47,275 nt of DNA from Pseudomonadota bacterium (GTDB lineage Bacteria; Pseudomonadota; Gammaproteobacteria; Burkholderiales; Burkholderiaceae_B). A program made the position numbers and the translations under genes. Numbering within the stretch: position 1 is the stretch's first letter; every line of letters begins with the position of its first letter. Below, one piece after another: positions 16,868 to 25,580 of the stretch. The notes beneath the pieces are model-generated. The model had not been told where the DNA came from. It did not search any database and saw nothing but the letters and a program-made list of their open reading frames with translations. The stretch lies in contig JAEZBO010000093.1 in NCBI GenBank assembly GCA_023427085.1, forward strand, positions 1 through 47,275. Reading direction: 5' to 3'.

Positions 16868-17380
16868 GTGACGCAAGCAAGCGAGGCAGAGCAGGACCAC
16901 GAACCCGGACTGATATCGCGCCGGAACATGGAGATCGCGGTCGCCGCGATCATCGGTGTGATGGCGGCGGTCGCCATCTGGGACAACCGGGTCATCGGCG
17001 CCGGTTGGAGCGAGGACGGACCGCAGGCCGGCTACTTCCCGATGTGGATCGCCGTGATCGTGCTGGTGTGTTGCTGCGTCACCATCGTGCAGTCGTGGCG
17101 CGACAACGACCGCAGCGCCTTCGTGACCGCCAGCCGGCTCAGGCAGGTGTTCGTGGTGCTGGCGCCGCTGACGCTCTATGTCGCGCTGATCGCGCCGCTG
17201 GGCATCTACGTGTCGTCGGGCCTGTTCCTGATCGGTTTCATGATCTTCGTGGGCAAGTTCGCGTGGTGGAAATCGGTGCTGTTCTCGGGCGCGGTGATCG
17301 CGCTGATCTTCTGGGTCTTCGAGATCCAGTTCCGCGTGCCGCTGCCCAAGGGGCCGCTGGAAATGGCGCTGGGCTTCTGA
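16868..17380 (+). CDS. tctB: tripartite tricarboxylate transporter small membrane subunit
   Basis: The protein has 170 residues from a GTG start (ACGGAGACTAGC upstream). It has four hydrophobic segments: about 20-40, 60-80, 100-120 and 130-155. The text GPQAGYFPMWIAVIVL is typical of TctB, where G-x-GFFP marks the first periplasmic loop. It pairs with TctA in the inner membrane to form the ion-driven permease. The position between tctC and tctA is canonical. Confidence 0.9.
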   Translation: MTQASEAEQDHEPGLISRRNMEIAVAAIIGVMAAVAIWDNRVIGAGWSEDGPQAGYFPMWIAVIVLVCCCVTIVQSWRDNDRSAFVTASRLRQVFVVLAPLTLYVALIAPLGIYVSSGLFLIGFMIFVGKFAWWKSVLFSGAVIALIFWVFEIQFRVPLPKGPLEMALGF

Positions 17381-17405
17381 GCCACCCCCATCGGAGAACA
17401 AAAAC

Positions 17406-19004
17406 ATGGAATCGATCGATGCCCTGATGGGCGGCTTCGCGGTCGCGCTGTCCTTGCACAATATCGGCCTGATGGTCGTCGGCATCCTGCTCGGCGTGAT
17501 CGTCGGCGTGCTGCCGGGCCTGGGCGGCCCCAACGGCGTGGCCATCCTGCTGCCGCTGACCTTCACGATGGACCCGACCTCGGCCATCATCCTGCTGTCC
17601 TGCATCTACTGGGGCGCGCTGTTCGGCGGCGCCATCACGTCCATCCTGTTCAACATACCGGGCGAGGCCTGGTCGGTGGCGACCACCTTCGACGGGTATC
17701 CGATGGCGCAGCAGGGCCGCGCCGGCGAGGCGCTGACGCTGGCCTTCACCGGCTCGTTCTTCGGCGCGGTGTCGGGCATCCTGCTGATCACCTTCCTGGC
17801 GCCGGTGGTGGCGCAATTCGCGCTGCGCTTCGGGCCGGCCGAGTTCTTCGCGGTCTACCTGCTGACCTTCTGCAGCTTCATCGGCATGGGCAAGGAGCGC
17901 AAGGCCAAGATCATCACGTCGATGGGGATCGGGCTGTTGCTGGCGGCGGTCGGCATGGACACCGTGTCGGGCGAGTTGCGCATGACCTTCGGCCAGACCG
18001 AGCTGCTGCGCGGCTTCGACTTCCTGGTCGCGGTGATCGGCCTGTTCGGCATCAGCGAGATCCTGCTGACGATGGAGGAGGGCGTGGCCTTCAAGGGCAA
18101 GCAGGCCAAGCTCGACATGAAGATCGTCATCAAGACCTGGCTGCAGATGCCGCGGCACTTCCTGACGCTGCTGCGCTCGGCGCTGATCGGCTGCTGGCTG
18201 GGCGTGACGCCGGGCGGCGCGATCGCGGCCTCGTTCATGGGCTACGGCGTGGCCAAGAAGTTCGCGCGCCGACCCGACGATTTCGGCCGCGGCGAACCGC
18301 AAGGCGTGCTGGCGCCCGAGACCGCGGCCCACGCGGCCGGCTCGAGCGCGCTGCTGCCGATGCTGTCGCTGGGCATTCCGGGCTCGGCCACCGCCGCGGT
18401 GCTGCTGGGCGGACTGATGGTCTGGGGGCTGCAGCCCGGCCCGCTGCTGTTCGTCGAGCAGAAGGACTTCGTCTGGGGCCTGATCGCCAGCATGTACCTG
18501 GGCAACCTGACCGGCCTGGTGATCGTGCTGACCACCGTGCCGCTGTTCGCCGCCATCCTGCGCGTGCCGTTCTCGATCGTCGCGCCGCTGATCCTGACGG
18601 TGTGCGCGATCGGTGCCTTCACCGTCAACAACGCCCAGTTCGACATCTGGCTGATGCTGATCTTCGGTGTCATCGGCTACGTCTTCAAGAAGCTCGACTA
18701 TCCGCTGGCGCCGCTGGTGCTGGCGCTGGTGCTGGGCGACCGCGCCGAGGATGCGTTCCGCCAGACCATGCTGGTGTCGGGCGGCGAGCTGGGCGTGTTC
18801 TGGTCCAACGGCCTGGTCGGCACCATCGTCACGCTGGCGCTGTTCATCCTGCTGTGGCCGGTGCTGGCGGCCGGCTTGCGCAAGCTGCGCGGCGACCCGC
18901 CGGCCGGTGGCGACAACGCGCCGGTGGGGCTGTCGGCCGGCGACGTGCCGCCGCATGCCGCGCAACACACCAACCCGGCTTCACCGGTTTCAGATTCACG
19001 CTAA
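17406..19004 (+). CDS. tctA: tripartite tricarboxylate transporter large permease
   Basis: The protein has 532 residues with about 12 membrane segments. The family signatures are LGVIVGVLPGLGGPNGVAIL near residues 30-50 and, in the second half, LPMLSLGIPGSATAAVLLGG. Both are the conserved Gly/Pro loops of TctA. The C-terminal tail, rich in Pro/Ala/Ser, is hydrophilic and cytoplasmic. It probably imports a carboxylate by proton or sodium symport. CGGAG lies upstream of the ATG, 25 bases after tctB. Confidence 0.96.
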   Translation: MESIDALMGGFAVALSLHNIGLMVVGILLGVIVGVLPGLGGPNGVAILLPLTFTMDPTSAIILLSCIYWGALFGGAITSILFNIPGEAWSVATTFDGYPMAQQGRAGEALTLAFTGSFFGAVSGILLITFLAPVVAQFALRFGPAEFFAVYLLTFCSFIGMGKERKAKIITSMGIGLLLAAVGMDTVSGELRMTFGQTELLRGFDFLVAVIGLFGISEILLTMEEGVAFKGKQAKLDMKIVIKTWLQMPRHFLTLLRSALIGCWLGVTPGGAIAASFMGYGVAKKFARRPDDFGRGEPQGVLAPETAAHAAGSSALLPMLSLGIPGSATAAVLLGGLMVWGLQPGPLLFVEQKDFVWGLIASMYLGNLTGLVIVLTTVPLFAAILRVPFSIVAPLILTVCAIGAFTVNNAQFDIWLMLIFGVIGYVFKKLDYPLAPLVLALVLGDRAEDAFRQTMLVSGGELGVFWSNGLVGTIVTLALFILLWPVLAAGLRKLRGDPPAGGDNAPVGLSAGDVPPHAAQHTNPASPVSDSR

Positions 19005-19028
19005 CGCCGCAGGCACAGGGCACGCACC

Positions 19029-22000
19029 ATGGCTGTTTCTTTCTTGCACACTCCGCGCCGTTTCACCGAGGCTGGCGCCGCGGCACCCTCGTCGCTGGCC
19101 AGCGACCTGAGCAGGCATCTGCGCGGCGAAGTCATGTTCGACGCCGGCTCGCGCGGGCGCTACGCCACCGACGCGTCGATCTACCAATGCATGCCATTGG
19201 GCGTGGCGGTGCCGCGCGACCAGGACGACCTGCGGATGGCGCTGCAGATCGCCCGCGAGGCGCGCGTGCCGGTGGTGGCGCGCGGCGCCGGCACCAGCCA
19301 GTGCGGCCAGACGGTGGGCGAGGGGCTGGTGATCGACAACAGCCGCTGGCTCAACCAGCTGGTCGAGCTGGACGTGGCAAACCGCACGGCGGTGGTCGAG
19401 CCCGGCATCGTGCTCGATCACCTGAACGCGCAGCTCAAGCCGCATGGCCTGTGGTTTCCGGTCGACGTGTCGACCTCGGCGCAGTGCACGATCGGCGGCA
19501 TGACCGGCAACAATTCCTGTGGCTCGCGCTCGATCGAATACGGCAACATGGTGCACAACGTGTTGGGCGTCGACGCGGTGCTGGCCGACGGCACGCAAGC
19601 GCATTTCGGCCCGTGGGACGGCCAGTTGCCCGCCGAGCCGCGCCTGCGCGGCATCGTGCAGGGGCTGCACGCGATCGCGACGGCCGAGCGCGGCGAGATC
19701 GCCGAGCGCATGCCGCAGGTGCTGCGGCGCGTCTCGGGCTACAACATCGACCTGTTCGACTGCCGCAATCCGCGTCCCTATAGCGACGACGGCGTGCCCA
19801 ATCTGGCGCATATCCTGGTCGGCTCCGAAGGCACGCTGGCCTACAGCCGGCAGGTCCGCATCAAGCTGGCGCCGCTGCCGCGCGCCAAGGTGCTGGGGGT
19901 GGTCAATTTCCCGACCTTCTACCAGTCGATGGACATGACCCAGCACATCGTCAAGCTGGGCCCGACCGCGGTCGAACTGGTCGATCGCACCATGATCGAT
20001 CTGGCCTTGCGCAATCCGGCCTTCAAGCCGGTGATCGAACGGGCGCTGGTCGGCGAACCGCAGGCGGTGCTGCTGGTCGAGTTCGCTGGCGACGACAAGG
20101 ACGCGCTGGCCGCGCGGCTGCGGGCGCTGGACGAACTGATGGGCGACCTGGGCCTGCCCGGCAGCGTCGTGTCGATGACCGACGCCAATGCCCAGAAGGC
20201 CTTGTGGGACGTGCGCAAGGCCGGCCTGAACATCATGATGAGCATGCGCGGCGACGGCAAGCCGGTGTCGTTCATCGAAGACTGCGCGGTGCCACTCGAG
20301 CACCTGGCCGAGTACACCGCGCAGCTGACCGAGGTGTTCCATCGTTATGGCACCGAGGGCACCTGGTATGCGCATGCCAGCGTCGGCACGCTGCACGTGC
20401 GGCCGATCCTGGACATGCGCCGCGACGGCGCGGCCAAGATGCGCGAGATCGCCGACCAGGCCGCCGAGCTGGTGCGGCGCTACAAGGGCGCCTATTCGGG
20501 CGAGCACGGCGACGGTCTGTGCCGCGGTGAGTGGGTGGCCTGGCAGTACGGCCCGCGCATCAACGAGGCGTTCCGGCAGATCAAGCGGCTGTTCGATCCC
20601 GACAATCTCTACTGTCCCGACCGCATCGTCGACCCGCCCAAGATGGACGACGCGAGCCTATTCCGCTTCGCGCCCGGCTATCGCACCATTCCGATCCGCA
20701 CCGCGCTGGACTGGTCGGCGTGGGACGTCAAGCGCGATCCGCTGACCGGCGAGGAAAGCGCGCCGGGCACCGGCGAGGATCCTGCGCTGGGCCTGGGCAA
20801 GGCCGTCGAGATGTGCAACAACAACGGCCATTGCCGCAAGTTCGACGCCGGCACCATGTGCCCCAGCTACCGCATCACGCGCGACGAAAAACACGTCACG
20901 CGCGGGCGCGCCAACACGCTCAGGCTGGCCTTGTCGGGCCAATTGGGCGAGGGCGGGCTGCTGCGTCCCGAGGTCAAGGAGGCGCTGGATCTGTGCGTCT
21001 CGTGCAAGGGCTGCAAGCGCGACTGTCCGACCGGCGTGGACATGGCCAAGATGAAGATCGAGGCCCGCGCGGCCTGGGCCGGCCAGCAGGGCTTGCGCTG
21101 GCGCGACCGCCTGGTCGCCTATCTGCCGCGCTATGCCGGCAGGCTGTCGCGCTGGGCCGGCTGGCTGGATGGCGCGCAGCGCCTGCCCGGCGCCGGCTGG
21201 TTCAAACAGAGGCTGGGGCTGGCCGCGGGCCGGTCGCTGCCGCGCTTCGCGCAGCCATTTCTGGTCGGGCAGCCGGTGTTGGGGCAGCCCGGGCCTGGGC
21301 TACTGCCGGGCGGACACGCCACGCAGCAGCGCGCCGCCGGCACGCCCGCCGCCGGAACGCCCGCTGCCGGGACGCCCGCTGCCGCGCCCCACAAGGAAGT
21401 GCTGTTGTTCGTCGACACCTTCAACAATCACATGGAGCCGGAAAACGCCCGCGCGGCCCAGCGCGTGCTGGCCGCCGCCGGCTACCAGGTGCACGTCAAC
21501 CTGGCGCCCGACGGCCGCGGCCTCTGTTGCGGCCGCACCTTCCTGGCGGCCGGGCTGGTCGATGCGGCCCGCCAGGAAGCGCGGCGCACGCTCGATGCCT
21601 TGCTGCCGCTGGTCGAGCGCGGCGTGGCGATCGTCGGGCTGGAGCCGTCGTGCCTGCTGACGCTGCGCGACGAGTTCTTGCAGTACGGCTATGGCGAGGA
21701 GGCCGAGCGGCTGGCCAGCCAGGCGTTCTTGTTCGAGGAGTTCCTGGTGCGCGAGCAGCAGGCCGGCCGGCTGGACCTGGCCTGGCAGGCCCTGCCCGAG
21801 TCGCGGGCGCTGGTGCACGGCCATTGCCACCAGAAGGCCTTCGATGCGCTGCGGCCGGTGCAGACGGTGCTGGCCTGGATTCCCGGCCTGCAGGTCGACA
21901 TGATCGAGTCGTCCTGCTGTGGCATGGCGGGCAGCTTCGGCTACGAAGCCGAGCACTTCGACGCGTCGATGAAAATGGCCGAACTGAGTCTGTTGCCGGC

Positions 22001-22142
22001 GGTACGCGCCGATGCGCAGGCACTGGTGGTGGCCGATGGCACCAGTTGCAGGCATCAGATCCACGATGGCGCCCAGCGTCAAGCCTGGCATGTGGCGCGT
22101 GTACTCGAACGTGCGTTGCCCACCACAAACCGCGCCAGTTAG
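19029..22142 (+). CDS. FAD-linked 2-hydroxyacid dehydrogenase with 4Fe-4S and CCG domains (YdiJ/Dld-II-like)
   Basis: The protein has 1037 residues. The N-terminal FAD-binding PCMH domain contains RGAGTSQCGQTVGEGLVID (about 86-104) and GGMTGNNSCGSRSIEYGNMV. The C-terminal cap of the flavin half has YSGEHGDGLCRGEWV. A ferredoxin-like part follows, with C596, C602 and C611, then C656, C659, C662 and C666 in CVSCKGCKRDCPTG. The final third has two CCG motifs (GLCCGRTF and SSCCGMAGSFGY), as in GlpC/GlcF subunits. The fusion of GlcD-like and GlcF-like halves is typical of YdiJ-type D-2-hydroxyglutarate or D-lactate dehydrogenases feeding electrons to the respiratory chain. The operon context suggests it oxidises the substrate imported by TctABC. 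A 15-bp repeat encodes a GTPAA linker. Confidence 0.92.
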   Translation: MAVSFLHTPRRFTEAGAAAPSSLASDLSRHLRGEVMFDAGSRGRYATDASIYQCMPLGVAVPRDQDDLRMALQIAREARVPVVARGAGTSQCGQTVGEGLVIDNSRWLNQLVELDVANRTAVVEPGIVLDHLNAQLKPHGLWFPVDVSTSAQCTIGGMTGNNSCGSRSIEYGNMVHNVLGVDAVLADGTQAHFGPWDGQLPAEPRLRGIVQGLHAIATAERGEIAERMPQVLRRVSGYNIDLFDCRNPRPYSDDGVPNLAHILVGSEGTLAYSRQVRIKLAPLPRAKVLGVVNFPTFYQSMDMTQHIVKLGPTAVELVDRTMIDLALRNPAFKPVIERALVGEPQAVLLVEFAGDDKDALAARLRALDELMGDLGLPGSVVSMTDANAQKALWDVRKAGLNIMMSMRGDGKPVSFIEDCAVPLEHLAEYTAQLTEVFHRYGTEGTWYAHASVGTLHVRPILDMRRDGAAKMREIADQAAELVRRYKGAYSGEHGDGLCRGEWVAWQYGPRINEAFRQIKRLFDPDNLYCPDRIVDPPKMDDASLFRFAPGYRTIPIRTALDWSAWDVKRDPLTGEESAPGTGEDPALGLGKAVEMCNNNGHCRKFDAGTMCPSYRITRDEKHVTRGRANTLRLALSGQLGEGGLLRPEVKEALDLCVSCKGCKRDCPTGVDMAKMKIEARAAWAGQQGLRWRDRLVAYLPRYAGRLSRWAGWLDGAQRLPGAGWFKQRLGLAAGRSLPRFAQPFLVGQPVLGQPGPGLLPGGHATQQRAAGTPAAGTPAAGTPAAAPHKEVLLFVDTFNNHMEPENARAAQRVLAAAGYQVHVNLAPDGRGLCCGRTFLAAGLVDAARQEARRTLDALLPLVERGVAIVGLEPSCLLTLRDEFLQYGYGEEAERLASQAFLFEEFLVREQQAGRLDLAWQALPESRALVHGHCHQKAFDALRPVQTVLAWIPGLQVDMIESSCCGMAGSFGYEAEHFDASMKMAELSLLPAVRADAQALVVADGTSCRHQIHDGAQRQAWHVARVLERALPTTNRAS
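21340..21384 (+). repeat. three 15-bp in-frame repeats in the dehydrogenase gene
   Basis: Three near-identical 15-base units encode Gly-Thr-Pro-Ala-Ala three times, joining the Fe-S part to the CCG part. The unit length is a multiple of three, so slippage would change linker length without a frameshift. Confidence 0.8.
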
Positions 22143-22397
22143 GCACTGTATTGGTGCATTTTGACGCCGAATCCTAAGCTAATGCCTCAACGTAGGGCAT
22201 ACCCCTAGTGTTAGGTCGGGAACATTGGTGCAGAATTCCGTTCATGCAGGTGGGAGACAAAGCCCTGCATGGGCAACAACCGGCGGCACCGGTATATAAA
22301 AATATAAAGCATTACCCAAGAAGAAAAAAAAACGCAAAACGGCTGGCACCCCTAGTGTCAGCCGTTTTTGCTTGGGCAAACCAAACATCACCGCGCC
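22143..22397. promoter_or_regulatory. spacer with dyads and repeated ACCCCTAGTG before the symporter genes
   Basis: ACCCCTAGTG occurs at 22201-22210 and again at 22348-22357, the second time inside the terminator loop and arm. A perfect 8-bp dyad, CATGCAGG (22243-22250) and CCTGCATG (22264-22271), lies between them. The stretch 22290-22332 is A/T-rich compared with its surroundings, and a promoter for the DUF4212-symporter pair is expected here. No single sigma-70 pair stands out. Confidence 0.4.
22336..22369 (+). terminator. strong bidirectional terminator hairpin
   Basis: A 13-bp stem (22337-22349 with 22355-22367, one G-T pair) closes a CCCTA loop. It is followed by T's on the plus strand and preceded by a long A-run, which reads as a T-run on the other strand. 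It ends transcription of the tct operon about 200 bases after the dehydrogenase stop. It lies only 29 bases before the DUF4212 start, so it could also act as an attenuator of that gene. Confidence 0.8.
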
Positions 22398-22685
22398 ATG
22401 CCAACGACGCCATCGCCTTCGACGCCTTCGACACCCACGCAGCAATCGGTGGCGGCACGGCAGCGCTCGGCCTGGCGGCGCAACCTGATCCTGATCGCGC
22501 TGTTGCTGCTGGCCTGGGCCAGCGTGGCCTTCGTGCCCAGCTACCTGGCCCGCGATCTGTCCGGCTCGGTGCTGGGCTGGCCGTTCTCGTTCTGGATGGC
22601 GGCCTTCGGCGGCCCGCTGGCCTTCCTGGTCATCGTCTGCCTGTATGCCTGGCTGATGAACCGCAAGCCGCGCGGCCGGCCATGA
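22398..22685 (+). CDS. DUF4212 small membrane protein (symporter partner)
   Basis: The protein has 95 residues from the ATG at 22398; a TTG at 22368 is in frame but lies inside the terminator. A Ser/Thr/Pro-rich head is followed by two membrane helices (about 28-48 and 60-82). The text SVLGWPFSFWMAAFGGPLAF matches DUF4212, including the conserved GWPFxFWxAxQG-like segment with GG here in place of QG. DUF4212 genes sit directly upstream of a sodium:solute symporter of the VC_2705 type, as here, and the product is probably an accessory subunit. Confidence 0.9.
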   Translation: MPTTPSPSTPSTPTQQSVAARQRSAWRRNLILIALLLLAWASVAFVPSYLARDLSGSVLGWPFSFWMAAFGGPLAFLVIVCLYAWLMNRKPRGRP

Positions 22686-22724
22686 TCGGCCCCGCGCCGC
22701 GCTGAGCCCGGGACGAGACCATCG

Positions 22725-24785
22725 ATGCCCTTCGGCGCCCGCAACCAGCAAGAGTTCGAAAAACAGCTGCGCAGCACCTACGTGCTGTACACGGCCGGCT
22801 TCGTGCTGCTGATCCTGCTGCTGGCGCTGATGGAAGTGCTGGGCATGGCGCGCAACTGGATCGGCTATGTGTTCCTGCTGGTCACGGTCTGCCTGTACGC
22901 CGGCATCGGCATCCTGTGCCGCACCTCCGACCCGGTCGAGTACTACGTGGCCGGCCGGCGCGTGCCGGCGTTCTACAACGGCATGGCCACCGCGGCCGAC
23001 TGGATGTCGGTCGCCTCGTTCATCGGCGTGGCCGGCACGCTGTACCTGACCGGCTATGGCGGGTTGGCCTACATCCTCGGCTGGACCGGCGGCTACGTGC
23101 TGGTGGCCTTGCTGCTGGCGCCTTATCTGCGCAAGTTCGGCCGCTACACGCTGCCCGATTTCCTGGGCGCGCGTTATGGCGGCAACCTGCCGCGGCTGAT
23201 CGGCGTGGCCTGCGCGGTGCTGTGTTCGTTCACCTACCTGGTCGCGCAGATCTACGGCGTGGGCATCATCACCACCCGCATGACCGGCATCTCGTTCGAG
23301 CTGGGCATCTTCGTGGCGCTGGGCGGCATGCTGGTCTGTTCCTTCCTGGGCGGCATGCGCGCGGTCACGTGGACCCAGGTCGGCCAGTACATCATCATGG
23401 TGATCGCCTATCTGGTGCCGGTGATCTGGCTGTCGGTCAAGCATACCGACGTGCCGGTGCCGCAGGTCTCGGCCAGCACGGTGCTGCAGGAGCTCACCGC
23501 CAAGGAAACCGAGCTGGTGCAGGACCCGGCCGAGTTCGCCGTGCGCGCGCTGTGGCGCGCCCGCGCCGAAGAAATGGAGGCGCGGCTGGTCGCGCTGCCG
23601 GCCTCCTGGAGCGACCAGCGCGCGATGCTGCGTGCGCGGCTGGCCAGGCTCAAGGAGTCCGAGGCGCCGATGGTCGACATCCGCTCGCTCGAGCGCGAAC
23701 TGGCCAATTATCCCGACAGCGTCGAGGCGGCGCGGGTCGCCTGGTCGCAGGCGCGTGACGCCTACGCCGCGCGCGGCTCGCCGCCGGTGCCGCATGCCGA
23801 GCCGTTTCCGCACGCCGATCCGGCCGAGCGCGAGCGCCTGCGCAACAATTTCCTGGCGCTGGTGCTGTGCCTGATGCTGGGCACGGCCGGCATGCCGCAC
23901 ATCCTGATGCGGTCCTACACCACGCCATCGGTCGGCGACGCGCGCCGCTCGGTGGCGTGGTCGCTGACCTTCATCCTGCTGCTGTACCTGATGGCGCCGA
24001 CGCTGGCGGTGCTGATCAAGTACGAGGTGCTGACCCAGGTGGTCGGCACTTCGTTCGACGACCTGCCGGCCTGGGTCGGCGCCTGGAGCGCGGTCGATCC
24101 CCAGCTGCTCGAGATCGTCGACCTCAATCGCGACGGCATCGTGCAGCGCGCCGAGATCACGCTGGGCGCCGACGTGGTCGTGCTGGCGATGCCCGAGATC
24201 GGCGGGCTGCCCTACGTGATATCGGGGCTGGTGGCCGCCGGCGCGCTGGCGGCGGCGCTGTCGACCGCCGACGGGCTGCTGCTGACGCTGTCCAATTCGC
24301 TGTCGCACGACACCTGGTTCCGGGTGGTCTCGCCGCGCATGAACGGCGGGCGGCGCGTGCTGGTGTCCAAGGTGCTGCTGCTGGTGGTGGCCTTCTGCGC
24401 GGCCTGGGTCGCGGCGCAAAAGCCCGCCGACATCCTGTTCATGGTGACGGCGTCGTTCTCGTTCGCGGCCAGCACCTTCTTCCCGGCGCTGGTCATGGGC
24501 ATCTTCTGGAAACGCGCCAATCTGTGGGGCGTGACCTGCGGCATGGCGGCCGGGCTGGGGGTCACGGCCTGGTACATGGCGCAGACCCAGCCGTGGCTGC
24601 GCGAACTGGTGTTCGGCGTGGCGCGCACCGAGCCGCTGCAGCTGTGGTGGGGCATCCAGCCGATCTCGGCCGGCGTGTTCGGCGCGCCGGTCGCGTTCGT
24701 GGTGATCGTGCTGGTGTCGCTGGTGACGCCACGGCCCGACGCGGCGACCCAGCAACTGGTGGATTTTGTGCGGCAGCCCGACTGA
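22725..24785 (+). CDS. sodium:solute symporter, VC_2705 subfamily
   Basis: The protein has 686 residues and about 13 membrane segments. Typical SSS text includes YYVAGRRVPAFYNGMATAAD (about 75-95), DFLGARYGG and ALSTADGLLLTLSNSLSHD. A long hydrophilic insertion (about 245-375) with Glu/Arg-rich helices separates two membrane blocks, as is usual in this subfamily compared with acetate permease ActP. A perfect EF-hand-like loop, DLNRDGIVQRAE, spans residues 466-477 outside the membrane helices. Sodium-coupled uptake of a small carboxylate such as acetate is likely; the exact substrate is not shown. Confidence 0.92.
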   Translation: MPFGARNQQEFEKQLRSTYVLYTAGFVLLILLLALMEVLGMARNWIGYVFLLVTVCLYAGIGILCRTSDPVEYYVAGRRVPAFYNGMATAADWMSVASFIGVAGTLYLTGYGGLAYILGWTGGYVLVALLLAPYLRKFGRYTLPDFLGARYGGNLPRLIGVACAVLCSFTYLVAQIYGVGIITTRMTGISFELGIFVALGGMLVCSFLGGMRAVTWTQVGQYIIMVIAYLVPVIWLSVKHTDVPVPQVSASTVLQELTAKETELVQDPAEFAVRALWRARAEEMEARLVALPASWSDQRAMLRARLARLKESEAPMVDIRSLERELANYPDSVEAARVAWSQARDAYAARGSPPVPHAEPFPHADPAERERLRNNFLALVLCLMLGTAGMPHILMRSYTTPSVGDARRSVAWSLTFILLLYLMAPTLAVLIKYEVLTQVVGTSFDDLPAWVGAWSAVDPQLLEIVDLNRDGIVQRAEITLGADVVVLAMPEIGGLPYVISGLVAAGALAAALSTADGLLLTLSNSLSHDTWFRVVSPRMNGGRRVLVSKVLLLVVAFCAAWVAAQKPADILFMVTASFSFAASTFFPALVMGIFWKRANLWGVTCGMAAGLGVTAWYMAQTQPWLRELVFGVARTEPLQLWWGIQPISAGVFGAPVAFVVIVLVSLVTPRPDAATQQLVDFVRQPD

Positions 24786-24816
24786 CCCACCGGCACGCCA
24801 GATGGCGGGATCGCGA

Positions 24817-24835
24817 GGCCGGCGCGGCGCCGGCC
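24817..24835. terminator. hairpin between convergent symporter and smr genes
   Basis: GGCCGGC (24817-24823) and GCCGGCC (24829-24835) form a 7-bp stem that can extend inward. It sits in the 55-base gap between two convergent genes. There is no T-tract. Confidence 0.4.
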
Positions 24836-24840
24836 CGCGC

Positions 24841-25575
24841 TCAGTCGGCCGATTCGATGCCGTGCAGCAGCACCCGTACCGAACCGGCGCCACCGTCGGC
24901 CTGCTTGCCCTGGGCAAACGCCAGCACCACTGCGTGCTGCACCAGCCAGCGGGTGACCTTGTCACGCAGCACCGGCTCGCCCGGCGAGTTGTGGCCCTGG
25001 CCGTGGATCACCCGCACGCAGCGCACGCCTTGCTGGCTGGCCTGCTGCAAAAAGGCGGCCAGCGCCGGACGCGCCTGCTCGAGCGTCATGCCGTGCAGGT
25101 CCAGATCGGCCTTGACCGACCAGAAGCCGCGGCGCAGCTTGCGCAGCGTATCGGGCGCCATGCCGGTGCGCACGAAGGCCTGGCCGTCGTCGGTCAGCAG
25201 GCGCGCCACGTATTCGTCGGAGACCTCGGGCGCCGCGGCTGGCGCGGCGGCGGGCGCGTCGCCCGGCTTGCCGGTGGCCCAGGCACGCCGGCGCATCTGT
25301 TCGTCGCTGGGCGCCAGGGCCTGGCCCGGCCGTGCGACCCGATCGCTGCGGATCGGCGTGATGCCGCCCATCGCCAGCCGGAAGGCCGCCGCCTCGTCGG
25401 CCGGCGCGCGGCCCACGAAGGCAGGCGCGCTCTGCGCCCTGGCCTGGCCCTGCGCCGCCACCGCCGCCGGATGCCGCGCCGCCTGCTTGCGCTCGGCAGC
25501 CTGCTTGCGGCCGATCTCGTCGGCCTCTTTCTGCAAGGCCTTGAGCTCGTCGAGGCCTTTCTTGGCGTGTTTCAT
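24841..25575 (-). CDS. Smr-domain protein (MutS2 C-terminal type)
   Basis: From MKHAKKGLDELKALQKEA (ATG at 25575) the protein has 244 residues. The frame runs further upstream only through the 77-bp repeats, which are not part of the gene. A Lys/Ala-rich helical N-terminus and an Ala/Pro linker precede the Smr domain (about 150-244). The key motifs there are LDLHGMTLEQA (conserved DLHG) and VIHGQGHNSPG (HGxG), then a final strand with LLHG-like text. Stand-alone Smr proteins of proteobacteria (YdaL/SmrA/SmrB type) are nucleases, some of which cleave mRNA of collided ribosomes. The gene follows the repeats on the same strand as trxB. Confidence 0.9.
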   Translation of the reverse strand: MKHAKKGLDELKALQKEADEIGRKQAAERKQAARHPAAVAAQGQARAQSAPAFVGRAPADEAAAFRLAMGGITPIRSDRVARPGQALAPSDEQMRRRAWATGKPGDAPAAAPAAAPEVSDEYVARLLTDDGQAFVRTGMAPDTLRKLRRGFWSVKADLDLHGMTLEQARPALAAFLQQASQQGVRCVRVIHGQGHNSPGEPVLRDKVTRWLVQHAVVLAFAQGKQADGGAGSVRVLLHGIESAD

Positions 25576-25580
25576 AGTCT

